This document shows, piece after piece, positions 36,885 to 46,042 of a stretch of 64,000 nucleotides of DNA. Within the stretch, counting starts at the first letter, position 1. The number at the start of each line of letters is the position of its first letter. The stretch is from the NCBI GenBank assembly GCA_023250155.1, contig JAHFBG010000002.1, positions 418,483-482,482 of the forward strand. Direction: 5' to 3'. The notes beneath the pieces are model-generated. The model searched no databases. It was not told the origin of the DNA and saw only the letters and a program-made list of their open reading frames with translations. The position numbers and the translations under genes were made by a program. Origin of the DNA: Candidatus Melainabacteria bacterium. Lineage in GTDB: Bacteria > Cyanobacteriota > Vampirovibrionia > 2-02-FULL-35-15.

Positions 36885-39323
36885 TTAATCCGTTTTAATC
36901 AGCTTTGCATATTTAGGATCTAAAAGCTTTTTCCCATGACTTTCAAAACTAACATTAACTAAGAGCTTTTCACTTTGCCCAAAAACTTGTTCAATAGTGC
37001 CCTTGCCAAATTTCTCATGAAATACTTTATTTCCGACAGCAAACAAGGATTGAGAAATTTGGACTGAGGATTGGGAAATTTTAGGGGCAATTACTCTAGT
37101 GACATTTGTTACACCTTTAGTAGCTATTAATTCATCGACTTCATATTCTGAATATTTTCTTTTAATTCCTTTTTTTGAGACATGAAGCTTTTTATTTGAA
37201 ACACTTTCATCTAAACCACCATAATATCCATTTAATAAATTTTTAGGAGCTTCTCCGATGAATCTACTTACCATTGCTTGTTCTCTCATTCCAAAAATTC
37301 TTCTAGCTCTTGCATAGACAAAATACAATTTTTCTTTAGCTCGTGTAACACCCACATACATTAACCTTCGTTCTTCTTCAATCTCATCATCATCTAATGA
37401 ATTTATTGATCTTGAATGTGGAAAAATCCCTTCTTCAAGTCCTGCAATAAATACTATTGGATACTCTAATCCTTTTGCTAAGTGAAGTGTCATAAGCGTA
37501 ATTTTGTTTCCAGCTTGTTTTAAATTGTCTAAATCTGTATAAAGAGAAATTTGTGAAAGAAAATCACCTAACAATGATGGGGATTGAATCTCTTCATTGT
37601 TCTCATAAAAGACAGGATTTAAATGTGTGCTTGCTTCAAATTCATTTGCAATCGAATAAAGTTCTTGAAGATTTCCAAGCCTTTCTTCTGAATCTAATGT
37701 GCCTTCTTCTTGAATCTCATCCCAATAGCCTGATTTTTTTAATAACTGATCTAACAAGTCACTTAGGGACAGTGATTTAGCTGCCTTTCTAAGATGTTCA
37801 ATTAACTCAACAAAGTTTTGAACTGAAACAATTATTTTTTCTGACAATTCTGGAACATCTTTTATTTCAAGCAATGTTTTATACAGAGAAAAATTGTTTT
37901 GATTTGCATACTCTTCAATCTTACTAAGGGTTGTAGCACCCAGTCCTCTTTTTGGAATATTAATTATTCTTTTTAAAGAAATGGTATCGCTTGGGTTATA
38001 AATAACTTTCAAATAAGCAATTACATCCTTAATTTCTTTTCTTTCATAAAACCTAAAACCACCTACAATTTGATATGGAATATTTTTCTTTATTAAAGCC
38101 TCTTCAATTGCTCGACTTTGAGCATTTGTTCTATAAAGAACTCCAAAATCAGAATATTTAAGTCCTTTTTTTGATTGGTATAAAACTTCCTTAGCAATAT
38201 ATTCAGCTTCCTCGATTTCATCTTCTGCTTCAAAACAAATTACTTTTTCACCCTTATCTTTAGTGGGCAATAATGTTTTTTCAATACGTTGTTTATTGTT
38301 TTTTATAATTGTATCTGCAACAGTAAGTATGGTCTCAGAAGAACGATAATTATGCTCTAATTTAATCAGTTTGTTTTCCGGAAAATCATTTTGAAATCCT
38401 AAAATGATTTTAAAATCAGCTCCACGCCAGGAATATATGCTTTGATCCACATCCCCAACTACGGTCAATCCTCTCCTTTCCCACAAGCTATCTCTTTGAA
38501 TGTTATGTCTTTCTTCCTTTGGAAAACCCTCTGATATTAAACGTACTAATTCATACTGAACTGTATTGGTATCTTGAAACTCATCTACAAGTACTTGTGA
38601 AAATCTTTTATGGTAGTAATTTCTAACTCTTTCATTTTGTTCTAAAAGTTTTACTGTAAGAAGCAACAAATCATCAAAATCTAATGCATTATTTTTTGCT
38701 AATTCTTTCTGATACAAATCAAATATCTCAGAAATTTTTATTTCACGATGATTTTTTGCTATGTCACCAAATGATTTTGCTTCATAGCCTTGTGATTTTA
38801 AAGAGCTAATAAATGATTTAATGCTTTTAGGTACATAAACTTTATTGTCTAAATCAAGAGCTTGAATACATCCTTTAACTAGATTTGTACTATCTGACTC
38901 ATCATAAATTACAAAATTATTGGTCCAGCGCTCTCCATTAGGTAATTGTAGTTTATGAATGTCATGACGCAATATCCTTCCGCAAATACTATGAAATGTC
39001 CCAATCCAGAGTAAATTGGCTATTTCTTTTGATAATAAACAATTTAATCTTTCTTTCATTTCATTAGCTGCTTTATTTGTAAAGGTTACTGCTAGAATAT
39101 TTTCTGGCATAAAATCAGAAGAAATCAAATAAGCTATGCGGTGTGTAAGAACTTTAGTTTTACCAGATCCAGCACCTGCAATAACTAATAAAGGGCCATC
39201 TTCATGAGTAACTGCTGACAACTGGTTTATATTTAATCCAGAAGTTATAAATGAAGTATCTTTATTAAGGTTAAGCTGATTCATAATTTCAACTAACATT
39301 GTACTAGTAAAGGAGACAGCCAT
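36885..39323 (-). CDS. pcrA: UvrD/PcrA-family DNA helicase
   Basis: This 812-residue superfamily 1A 3'-5' helicase acts in repair and replication. Visible motifs are the Q motif (LNINQLSAV), Walker A AGAGSGKTKVLTHRI, Ia TFTNKAANEMKERL, the Walker B region VLVDEFQDTN, III VGDVDQSIYSWRGAD, IV LEHNYRSSETIL, V LMTLHLAKGLEYP and VI EEERRLMYVGVTRAKEKL. The C-terminal tail contains a low-complexity stretch (KISQSSVQISQSLFA) and ends in the Tudor-like segment VFHEKFGKGTIEQVFG seen in PcrA. The first ATG is used here; ATG codons 9 and 14 are also possible, none with a clear Shine-Dalgarno. Confidence 0.95.
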   Translation of the reverse strand: MAVSFTSTMLVEIMNQLNLNKDTSFITSGLNINQLSAVTHEDGPLLVIAGAGSGKTKVLTHRIAYLISSDFMPENILAVTFTNKAANEMKERLNCLLSKEIANLLWIGTFHSICGRILRHDIHKLQLPNGERWTNNFVIYDESDSTNLVKGCIQALDLDNKVYVPKSIKSFISSLKSQGYEAKSFGDIAKNHREIKISEIFDLYQKELAKNNALDFDDLLLLTVKLLEQNERVRNYYHKRFSQVLVDEFQDTNTVQYELVRLISEGFPKEERHNIQRDSLWERRGLTVVGDVDQSIYSWRGADFKIILGFQNDFPENKLIKLEHNYRSSETILTVADTIIKNNKQRIEKTLLPTKDKGEKVICFEAEDEIEEAEYIAKEVLYQSKKGLKYSDFGVLYRTNAQSRAIEEALIKKNIPYQIVGGFRFYERKEIKDVIAYLKVIYNPSDTISLKRIINIPKRGLGATTLSKIEEYANQNNFSLYKTLLEIKDVPELSEKIIVSVQNFVELIEHLRKAAKSLSLSDLLDQLLKKSGYWDEIQEEGTLDSEERLGNLQELYSIANEFEASTHLNPVFYENNEEIQSPSLLGDFLSQISLYTDLDNLKQAGNKITLMTLHLAKGLEYPIVFIAGLEEGIFPHSRSINSLDDDEIEEERRLMYVGVTRAKEKLYFVYARARRIFGMREQAMVSRFIGEAPKNLLNGYYGGLDESVSNKKLHVSKKGIKRKYSEYEVDELIATKGVTNVTRVIAPKISQSSVQISQSLFAVGNKVFHEKFGKGTIEQVFGQSEKLLVNVSFESHGKKLLDPKYAKLIKTD

Positions 39324-39366
39324 TTACAGCGAAGGAATATCAAAATACTCAAGCGGGCAACTCACA

Positions 39367-39855
39367 ATGCCTACAGTAGACACTTTAGTAGAAGAATTAA
39401 AGTTAATACAAAACGTAGGTACTAGAAAGATTGCAATCATCGGGACTAGAAATCTTTCATTAATGCATCAACAACTTGTTGAAATATTAGCTTATGCTTT
39501 GATAATTAGTGGAAACATTATAATTACAAGTGGTGGAGCAAGTGGAGTAAACTCAGCTGTTATAAAAGGCTCTTGTAGAGCAGATCAAAACAAGCTTGAA
39601 GTAATCCTTCCCCAAACTATTGGTCAACAACCCTCAGAAGTACAAAATGCATTGATAGGTGTTAAAGGTGTCCTTGAGCATCCAGATAGACAAAATATGA
39701 CTTTAGCTGATGCAAGTAGAATCTGTAACAGAGAAATTGTAGAAAGCTCACACCAGTTAATTAGCTTTTTATATCATGACAGCCATACTCTAAAAGAAGC
39801 CATAGAGTATGCACATATGCAGCATAAGATCGTTACTATATTTTATTTAGATTAA
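39367..39855 (+). CDS. Stand-alone DprA-like (SMF/LOG-fold) protein
   Basis: This 162-residue Rossmann protein resembles the DprA nucleotide-binding core without its accessory domains: KIAIIGTRNLSLMHQ, then IITSGGASGVNSAVIKGS, the motif that lines the binding pocket in DprA/LOG proteins, and a long helical end. I associate short proteins of this kind ('DNA recombination-mediator protein A') with cyanobacteria, which fits the suggested lineage. A DNA uptake or recombination role is only presumed. It is divergent from the helicase, 43 bp away, and followed by tRNA-Leu. Confidence 0.72.
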   Translation: MPTVDTLVEELKLIQNVGTRKIAIIGTRNLSLMHQQLVEILAYALIISGNIIITSGGASGVNSAVIKGSCRADQNKLEVILPQTIGQQPSEVQNALIGVKGVLEHPDRQNMTLADASRICNREIVESSHQLISFLYHDSHTLKEAIEYAHMQHKIVTIFYLD

Positions 39856-39946
39856 TCTAATCTTCTGACTTCTGATATCCTAATATTCTGATACTAGATA
39901 TCAGGTTTTCTGATTCTCTGATCTCTGACTTCTAGTTTCTGATCTT
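39856..39946. repeat. Simple-sequence tract (CTGATATC/TTCTGACTTC)
   Basis: Degenerate tandem units of TTCTGA(CT)TTCTGATATC fill the spacer before the tRNA. No gene or RNA is seen. Similar simple-sequence tracts appear inside several coding regions in this window. Confidence 0.6.
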
Positions 39947-40032
39947 GCCCTTGTGGCGGAATGGTAGACGCAACGGACTTAAAATCCGTTGGTTTGAACA
40001 AGACCGTGCCAGTTCGAGTCTGGCCAAGGGCA
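39947..40032 (+). tRNA. tRNA-Leu (UAA)
   Basis: An 86-nt class II tRNA. The acceptor stem GCCCTTG pairs with CAAGGGC, the D-loop contains TGGTAGAC, and the anticodon loop CTTAAAA gives UAA. A long variable arm is followed by the T-arm GTTCGAGTC and discriminator A. CCA is not encoded. Confidence 0.96.
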
Positions 40033-40040
40033 AATTCTTT

Positions 40041-40072
40041 AAAAGCTCCAGCTTAGCTGGAGCTTTTGTTTT
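40041..40072 (+). terminator. Intrinsic terminator after tRNA-Leu
   Basis: AAAAGCTCCAGC, TTA and GCTGGAGCTTTT form a strong hairpin followed by GTTTTTC, 8 nt after the tRNA. Confidence 0.85.
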
Positions 40073-40192
40073 TCAAGCCTAAACAATCTGTCTTTCACAA
40101 TTTTTCTTTATACTAATATGTAAAACAAGATTCAAACTTTAGAAGTTTGGGTATCCTTACTACTAGCGTTTAATGAAATAGGAGGGATCTTT

Positions 40193-40795
40193 ATGACAAC
40201 AGCAACAACAGGATATACAGCAAAAACATGGTCAAACTTAAAAGGTTTAAAAGGCATTTCAGATGCACAGTTAGAAGAACATTTTAAACTTTATCAAGGC
40301 TATGTAAATAATACAAACACTTTAAATCAAAAAGTTGAAGAGCTTACAAAAGCAGGAAAATCAGGGACTCCTGAGTATGGTGAACTAAAAAGACGATATG
40401 GCTTTGAGTATAATGGAATGATTTTACATGAATATTATTTCGATAACCTAACTCCAGGTGGACTAGCAATAGCTCAAGATTCAAAAATCTACAAAAAAAT
40501 CTCTGAAATTTTCTGGGATTGGAATACTTTTGAAAATGATTTTAAAAATGTAGGAAAAATGAGAGGAATTGGCTGGGCAGTGCTTTTCCAAGATCCATTG
40601 ACAAAGAAGCTTTCAAACCACTTTATAATGGACCATGAAAATGGAATCCCAGCTGGCTATAAGCCACTTCTAGTCATGGATGTGTGGGAGCATGCATATA
40701 TAGGTGATTATAAAGCTACAGAAAGAGGAAAATATATTGATTCTTTCTGGGGGAATGTTTGCTGGAAGACAGTTAGCAGCCGATTGCTAGACTGA
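40193..40795 (+). CDS. Fe/Mn-type superoxide dismutase
   Basis: This 200-residue cytosolic enzyme converts superoxide to hydrogen peroxide and oxygen. The four metal ligands fit: His in EEHFKLYQGYVNN, His in MILHEYYFDNL, and Asp plus His in MDVWEHAYIGDY. The sequence diverges from the standard SodA/SodB N-terminus. The choice of Fe or Mn cannot be read safely. There is a strong Shine-Dalgarno (GGAGGG, 6 bp from the ATG), unlike most genes here. A hairpin terminator follows, and a peroxiredoxin gene comes next, so the pair forms an oxygen-defence cluster that removes superoxide and then peroxide. Confidence 0.92.
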   Translation: MTTATTGYTAKTWSNLKGLKGISDAQLEEHFKLYQGYVNNTNTLNQKVEELTKAGKSGTPEYGELKRRYGFEYNGMILHEYYFDNLTPGGLAIAQDSKIYKKISEIFWDWNTFENDFKNVGKMRGIGWAVLFQDPLTKKLSNHFIMDHENGIPAGYKPLLVMDVWEHAYIGDYKATERGKYIDSFWGNVCWKTVSSRLLD

Positions 40796-40816
40796 TTATG
40801 TTTTTGTATTTTAAGA

Positions 40817-40842
40817 GGGGCAGGATTCATTCTGCCCTTTTA
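40817..40842 (+). terminator. Terminator after superoxide dismutase
   Basis: GGGCAG, GATTCATT and CTGCCC form a hairpin followed by TTTTATT. It lies within an in-frame upstream extension of the next gene, which argues that the peroxiredoxin starts further downstream. Confidence 0.75.
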
Positions 40843-40887
40843 TTAATAATTGGGTTTGTAATAATAGTGTGTAATGGAGGAATTTCT

Positions 40888-41343
40888 ATGGTTACTCAAG
40901 TTGAATTAAAAGTTGATCAAGAAGCACCAGGTTTTAAATTAAGTGCATATCCAAGTGGCGAGTATTCTTTAGCTCAGTTTAAAGGTAAAAAAAATGTAAT
41001 TCTTGCTTTTTACCCTAAAGATGATACTCCAGGATGTACTGCTGAAAACTGTGCATTTAGAGATGATTCATCAAAATTTGAAGCTGCTGATACACAAGTG
41101 TTTGGTATTAGTTGTGATGATGTAAAAAGTCATGAAACATTTAGTGCAAAGTTTAGCTTAAAACATCCATTATTAGCTGATGTTGGGGGCATAGTTGCAA
41201 AACAATATGGCACCTATCAAGAAGGAAAAAACTATTCCTCAAGAAAGCTTTTTCTAATTGATAAAAATGGAATGATTCGAAAAATTGTAGATGGAATGCC
41301 GTCAAACAGTGAGCTTTTGGATTTTGTGAAGAACTTAAAATAA
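40888..41343 (+). CDS. bcp: PrxQ/BCP-type peroxiredoxin
   Basis: This thiol peroxidase of about 151 residues reduces hydrogen and organic peroxides. The peroxidatic Cys is in YPKDDTPGCTAENCAF, with the resolving Cys five residues on (CTAENC), the PrxQ arrangement. The conserved RKLFLIDKNGMIRK strand is present. I chose the ATG at 40888 because GGAGG lies 7 bp upstream. The longer frame from 40798 would translate the upstream terminator and add a hydrophobic leader, which is unlikely. Partner thioredoxin is not in the window. Confidence 0.93.
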   Translation: MVTQVELKVDQEAPGFKLSAYPSGEYSLAQFKGKKNVILAFYPKDDTPGCTAENCAFRDDSSKFEAADTQVFGISCDDVKSHETFSAKFSLKHPLLADVGGIVAKQYGTYQEGKNYSSRKLFLIDKNGMIRKIVDGMPSNSELLDFVKNLK

Positions 41344-41373
41344 GTTTCACTGAAAAAATGAGAAACATAAGCT

Positions 41374-42348
41374 ATGAAACAAGATAAAAAAATATGTTAT
41401 TTTGTTTCTTATCTCTTGTTTCTTGTTTCTTGTTTTCTTCTCCTTTTTACAACAACTTCATGCACCTTACAAAATCAAAACGATAAAAAATTTATTCGTA
41501 TAGGCTATATGCCAAATGTTACTCATGCTCCAGCATTAGTAGGTATAAATAAAAACTTTTTTCAAGACGAACTAGGCAGTAATATAAAATTAAAACCTAT
41601 TCATTTTGTGGTAGGAAATAGTATTGTTGATGCATTCATTTCAAATCAGCTTGATTTTGCTTACGTGGGCCCAGGACCATTTATTAATGCGGTTTATAGG
41701 AGGATACCTTTAAATTTGCTTTCTAATGCAACGAACAGTGGCTCTTTAATTGTTGGAGTAAATAATATTACTGATTTGAAAAAAAACATGAGGATTGCTG
41801 TGCCGCAGTATGGAAATACTCAAGATTTAATATTGAGAACTTATTTGAAAAACAATAACTTGTTGGATAAAGTAAAAATCATTGCTATACCATCACAAGA
41901 TACTGGAACTGCTTTTTTTACCATGTCCATTGATGCAGCTTGCTTACCTGAACCTTGGGGGAGTATTTTAATTGAGAAAAAAATATGCAAGATACTTGTC
42001 AATGAAAATGAAATATTTAATGGTGGGAATTATCCTGTAACTGTTTTAGTGGTTAGTGGTTTATTTGCTAAGAAGGAACCAGAATTGGTGAAAAAGATTT
42101 TAAATGCTCATAATTTGTCGATTGATTATATTTTAAAAAATCAGGATGATGCTATAAATATAACTGCAAGTGAGATTTCTCAAATATCGAAAAAAGAGAT
42201 TGATGAAACTATTATAAAAAAAGCTTTTCAAAGATGTACGTTTACAAATGCAGTAAATTTAAATATTTTAAAAGAATTAGCTAAAACAGGAGTAAATGCA
42301 GGTTATTATAAAGAAGGCTTTTCTAAAAAAATTAATATCTTCCAATGA
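41374..42348 (+). CDS. SsuA/NMT1-like substrate-binding lipoprotein
   Basis: This 324-residue periplasmic-binding protein belongs to the nitrate/sulfonate/taurine/thiamine-precursor superfamily. The lipobox is TTTSC after a hydrophobic signal. The mature part shows IRIGYMPNVTHAPALVGINK, DFAYVGPGPFINA and CLPEPWG, typical of SsuA-like proteins. The signal's hydrophobic core is encoded by a simple TTGTTTCT repeat. It is the first gene of a three-gene ABC importer, with 4-bp overlaps onward. The substrate is not predictable; aliphatic sulfonates are one candidate. Confidence 0.88.
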   Translation: MKQDKKICYFVSYLLFLVSCFLLLFTTTSCTLQNQNDKKFIRIGYMPNVTHAPALVGINKNFFQDELGSNIKLKPIHFVVGNSIVDAFISNQLDFAYVGPGPFINAVYRRIPLNLLSNATNSGSLIVGVNNITDLKKNMRIAVPQYGNTQDLILRTYLKNNNLLDKVKIIAIPSQDTGTAFFTMSIDAACLPEPWGSILIEKKICKILVNENEIFNGGNYPVTVLVVSGLFAKKEPELVKKILNAHNLSIDYILKNQDDAINITASEISQISKKEIDETIIKKAFQRCTFTNAVNLNILKELAKTGVNAGYYKEGFSKKINIFQ

Positions 42349-43103
42349 AAATTACATTAATTAGAGTCACTTTTTATTTATTACTTTTTTTGTTTTGGTA
42401 TTTATTTATTAAGTTAGGAAATATACCATCATATATTTTGCCTGCACCCATTGAAGTTTTAAGCAGTTTTTATTATGGATTTTTTAAGGGTAGCTATTGT
42501 ACTGCTATTTTCTTTTCGCTAGTTAGAGTACTAATAGGATATTTCCTTGCATTAGGTGTAGGAATGATTACAGGGATTTTATTAGCAAGGTATTATTTGC
42601 TTGATATTACCTTTGGAAGGACAATTCTTGCACTGCAGTCAATACCGAGTGTTGCGTGGGTTCCGCTTGCTCTTTTATGGTTTGGGATTACAGACAATGC
42701 AGTTGTTTTTATTATTATTTTAGAAGCTGTTTTGCCAGTAGCATTAAGTACTAAAAATGCAATGAAAAACATACCACCAAATTTAATTAGAGCAGCTCAA
42801 ACATTGGGTAGCAAAGGCTTGCATTTGTATAGAAATGTAATAATTAAAGCAATGATTCCTGAGCTGGTTACAGGATTAAGATTGAGTTGGGCATTTGCAT
42901 GGAGAGCATTGATTGCAGGTGAGCTTTTTATTAGTGGTTCAGGAATTGGACAAACATTAGAGCTTGGAAGATCCCTTGCTGATATGTCTCAAGTAATAGC
43001 TATGATTACTACAATAGGTGTAATTGGTTTTTTAACTGAAAATTTATTCTTTGGTACTATTGAAAGACGTGTAAGAAATGCATGGGGATTAGAAGGTCGA
43101 TGA
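42345..43103 (+). CDS. ABC transporter permease (SsuC/TauC-like)
   Basis: This 252-residue inner-membrane permease has about six hydrophobic segments, starting with VTFYLLLFLFWYLFI. The BPD_transp_1 coupling region shows LIRAAQTLGSKGLHLYRNVI then PELVTGLRLSWAFAWRALI, the EAA-loop pattern of SsuC/TauC. It would pair with the binding protein and ATPase on either side. ATGA overlaps at both ends indicate tight coupling in one operon. Confidence 0.92.
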   Translation: MKITLIRVTFYLLLFLFWYLFIKLGNIPSYILPAPIEVLSSFYYGFFKGSYCTAIFFSLVRVLIGYFLALGVGMITGILLARYYLLDITFGRTILALQSIPSVAWVPLALLWFGITDNAVVFIIILEAVLPVALSTKNAMKNIPPNLIRAAQTLGSKGLHLYRNVIIKAMIPELVTGLRLSWAFAWRALIAGELFISGSGIGQTLELGRSLADMSQVIAMITTIGVIGFLTENLFFGTIERRVRNAWGLEGR

Positions 43104-43882
43104 TAGAATTACAACCCAAAATTAAATTTGAGAATGTTTCAAAGTCGTTTTTTAATACATCAAAGACTGAGACTGTTTTAAAAGATTTAAATTTTAGTGT
43201 TTTTGCAGAAGAGTTTGTCTGTATTTTAGGTCCATCAGGTTCAGGAAAATCTACAATATTAGGATTGATTGCTGGATTTATTAAACCAAACTCTGGATTG
43301 GTTTTATTTAATTCAAAGCCTATACAGAGACCAAACAGTTCAAGAACATTGGTTTTTCAAGACTATGCATTATTTCCATGGCTGAATATTCTAGATAACG
43401 TTGCTTTTGGATTAACGACAAAAAATCATTCATCAAAAAAATCTCGTGAGGTCTCTCTTGATTATTTGAATTTGGTTGGATTAAGTGCTTATAAAGACTA
43501 TTCAGTCAGTCAGCTTTCTGGTGGAATGAAGCAAAGAGTAGCAATTGCAAGAGCATTAGCAGTAGAGCCTGAAGTATTACTTTTAGATGAACCATTTGGG
43601 GCTCTAGATCAACACACAAGAGAGAGTATGCAAGTTGAAATCTTAAGGCTTTGGTCAAAAGCTAAAAGAACTGTCTTGTTTGTAACTCATAGTGTAGATG
43701 AAGCATTAAAACTAGGTGATAGGATTCTTGTAGTTGGTGGTAAGCCTGGCACAATACTTTTTGATACTACGATTGCTGTTTCAAGACCTAGAGATTTTAA
43801 AAATCCCAAACTAGTAACTATTAGAAATCAAATATTAGAAAAATTAATACAGCCAGATTTGTTTATGGGAGCAAATATTTAA
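43100..43882 (+). CDS. ABC transporter ATPase (SsuB/TauB-like)
   Basis: This cytoplasmic ATPase of about 260 residues drives the importer. Walker A is GPSGSGKST, the Q-loop VFQDYALFPW, the signature LSGGMKQRVAIARALA, Walker B LLLDEPFGALD and the switch His VTHSVDEAL. I chose the ATG at 43100, which overlaps the permease stop in ATGA and has AGAAGG upstream, rather than a start six codons earlier. Class as in SsuB/TauB/NrtD. A palindromic element follows directly. Confidence 0.93.
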   Translation: MIELQPKIKFENVSKSFFNTSKTETVLKDLNFSVFAEEFVCILGPSGSGKSTILGLIAGFIKPNSGLVLFNSKPIQRPNSSRTLVFQDYALFPWLNILDNVAFGLTTKNHSSKKSREVSLDYLNLVGLSAYKDYSVSQLSGGMKQRVAIARALAVEPEVLLLDEPFGALDQHTRESMQVEILRLWSKAKRTVLFVTHSVDEALKLGDRILVVGGKPGTILFDTTIAVSRPRDFKNPKLVTIRNQILEKLIQPDLFMGANI

Positions 43883-43883
43883 T

Positions 43884-43930
43884 GAGGATTGCCGCCAAAG
43901 GCGAGCCTCGCCCTTCTGGGCGGGAGGATT
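43884..43930. mobile_element. GC-rich palindromic element with flanking 7-bp repeats
   Basis: GCCGCC..GGCGAGCCTCGCCC, TTCT, GGGCGGG forms two hairpins and is bounded on both sides by GAGGATT, as a target-site duplication would be. The same element type occurs in frame inside ruvX. Its right end supplies the GGAGG ribosome binding site of rsmI. Confidence 0.68.
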
Positions 43931-43932
43931 GA

Positions 43933-44778
43933 TTGAATAAAGCAGGTATTCTATATGTTGTAGCTACACCCATAGGAAATCTTGAAGATATTACTTTGCG
44001 TGCATTGAGAATTCTAAAAGAAGTAGATTTTATTTTATGTGAAGATACAAGAGTTACTGTAAAGCTTTTAAATAAGTATGAAATTAAAACAAAACTAATT
44101 AGCTTTCATAAATTTAATGAGAAGAGTAAACTTGAATATGTTTTATCTTTATTGACTTCTGGAAAAAATCTTGCATTGGTTTCAGATGCAGGAACACCAT
44201 TGATTTCAGATCCTGGTCTTGAATTGATTTCATACCTTAGAAACAACAATCTTAGTATTGTACCTATTCCAGGACCAAGCTCACTTACAAGTGCATTGTC
44301 AGTATGCCCATTTAACTCAAACGAGTTTTTATTTTTAGGATATTTGCCGGACAATAAATCAATCAGAAAAAAACTTCTCATTTCGTTGAAGATGCGTGCC
44401 AATCTAGTTTTACTACTAATACCACCTCATGATTTAAAAAAACATTTAAAAGAGATATATAACTCCTATCCAAATATCGATGTGTTTTATGCAAGAGAAA
44501 TAACTAAAATCTATGAAGATTTTTGGTGTGGAAAAATATCAAATCTTCTTGAAGTCGTTGAAAAGAAAAATTTAAAAGGTGAAATAATCTTAGGATTATA
44601 TTTTGAAAACATTGAGACTGCTCAAAATAAAACTGAAGAAAATCAAAGTGAAATATTAGATAGAATGAAAGCCTTAATAAGTAAAGGAACGTCATTAAAG
44701 GAATCATCTAAAATGATTGGGAAAGAATACAATGTTTCAAGTAATAAGCTTTATAATCTTTACTTGAAGATGTGTTGA
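43933..44778 (+). CDS. rsmI: 16S rRNA 2'-O-ribose C1402 methyltransferase
   Basis: This 281-residue SAM-dependent enzyme methylates the ribose of C1402 in the ribosomal decoding centre. Tetrapyrrole-methylase fold: LYVVATPIGNLEDITLRAL at the N-terminus, ILCEDTRVT, VSDAGTPLISDPG and PGPSSLTSALSVCP are diagnostic. The C-terminal helical tail is present. The start is TTG, supported by GGGAGG 6 bp upstream; that sequence is the end of a palindromic repeat, so the repeat may have set this gene's translation signal. nagA follows 2 bp after the stop. Confidence 0.95.
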   Translation: MNKAGILYVVATPIGNLEDITLRALRILKEVDFILCEDTRVTVKLLNKYEIKTKLISFHKFNEKSKLEYVLSLLTSGKNLALVSDAGTPLISDPGLELISYLRNNNLSIVPIPGPSSLTSALSVCPFNSNEFLFLGYLPDNKSIRKKLLISLKMRANLVLLLIPPHDLKKHLKEIYNSYPNIDVFYAREITKIYEDFWCGKISNLLEVVEKKNLKGEIILGLYFENIETAQNKTEENQSEILDRMKALISKGTSLKESSKMIGKEYNVSSNKLYNLYLKMC

Positions 44779-44780
44779 TT

Positions 44781-45998
44781 ATGCCTGAAATAAAAAAATC
44801 AAAATTTATTAAGCTAACAAATTTTAACAAGGTTATTGGTTTAGATGAGTTAAAAGAAAACTTGTTTATAAAAGATGGGAATATAATTTCACAAGATGAA
44901 CAATCTTATTTAAATAACTTTGTTGAATGGTTAAACATAGATGCTAAGGATTGCATAATTTCGCCAGGTTTTATAGATCCACAAGTCAATGGACTTGATA
45001 GCTGTAATTTTTGGTCTGAATCATTACCTGATTTTAATGAGATAGATAAATTAAGGCTTAAGCTTGCTTATTCTGGAGTAGTTGCATTTTGTCCCACGCT
45101 TATTACTGCACCCGTTAATAGTATTTCGAAAAGTGTCGATCATTTGAATCTTTATATAGAAAAAAATAAAAATAATATTGGTGCGAAAATATTGGGAATT
45201 CATATAGAGGGTATTTTCATAACAAAATATGGAGTTCATAATCCTGACTATGTAATTAAAGATTTAACTGTGAAGAATCTTCAACCCTTCATAAAACCAA
45301 ATGTATGCTTGTTTACAATAGCCCCTGAATTAGATAAAACAGGTGAAGCTATTAGGCTCTTGCAGGAAAATAAAATCTTAGTATCTATTGGACACAGTAA
45401 TGCTTCATATAGAGAAGGTGAAGCATACATAAAAAAATATAACCTACACTCTGTAACTCATATGTTCAATTCATTAAAAGGGATAGATGGATTTTCTCAT
45501 AGAGGGGAGAACTTAAATATTGAATTATTGCAATCAAAGTTAGAGAATGACAAAAACATTGATCCTGATCAAGATGGAATTATGCTTGCAGTATTAAAAA
45601 ATAAAGATGTACTTTGTATGGTGATTTCAGATGGAATACACGTAAATAAAAAAGCAATAAATTTGTTAAAAGATTTCAAGGATAAAAATCATTTTGCTTT
45701 AGTTTCAGATTTGGTTTCAAAAGATTTTTATGAATTAGCAGCATCACAGGGAACGCTTGGAGGTGGACAACATTCTTTGGATAAATGTATATCTAACCTT
45801 ATTAAATGGGAAGTTTCAGATGTAGAAGATTGTTTAACATTTGCATCAAGACCAATTGCTAATCAGCTAAAAGAGGCTCAAGAACTAGGTCTAGGACATA
45901 TTTCCTTTAAAAAAGAAGCAAATATAGTTCTTTGGGACACAACAAAAAGTGCAGTTAAGGGAACCATTATAGGAGAAAATGTGTTCTTAAACTATTGA
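44781..45998 (+). CDS. nagA: N-acetylglucosamine-6-phosphate deacetylase-like amidohydrolase
   Basis: This ~405-residue enzyme of amino-sugar recycling should convert GlcNAc-6-P to GlcN-6-P and acetate. Motifs: PGFIDPQVNG near the N-terminus, GIHIEGIF (HxEG metal site; the usual P after EG is I here), GHSNASYREG, THMFNSL, SDGIHVN and FALVSD with the catalytic Asp. The ATG at 44781 is preferred, two bases after the rsmI stop; a GTG three codons upstream overlaps rsmI. It is somewhat divergent from well-studied NagA, so a related N-acyl sugar substrate is possible. nagB is not in view. Confidence 0.85.
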   Translation: MPEIKKSKFIKLTNFNKVIGLDELKENLFIKDGNIISQDEQSYLNNFVEWLNIDAKDCIISPGFIDPQVNGLDSCNFWSESLPDFNEIDKLRLKLAYSGVVAFCPTLITAPVNSISKSVDHLNLYIEKNKNNIGAKILGIHIEGIFITKYGVHNPDYVIKDLTVKNLQPFIKPNVCLFTIAPELDKTGEAIRLLQENKILVSIGHSNASYREGEAYIKKYNLHSVTHMFNSLKGIDGFSHRGENLNIELLQSKLENDKNIDPDQDGIMLAVLKNKDVLCMVISDGIHVNKKAINLLKDFKDKNHFALVSDLVSKDFYELAASQGTLGGGQHSLDKCISNLIKWEVSDVEDCLTFASRPIANQLKEAQELGLGHISFKKEANIVLWDTTKSAVKGTIIGENVFLNY

Positions 45999-46042
45999 AG
46001 CTTGCAAAATCTCTAACTAGATAGAACTATAATATAGAAAAC

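Noticed and set aside
40798..40887. N-terminal extension of the peroxiredoxin with a hydrophobic leader
   Set aside because: The extension covers the terminator after superoxide dismutase, and a good GGAGG plus ATG lies at 40888.
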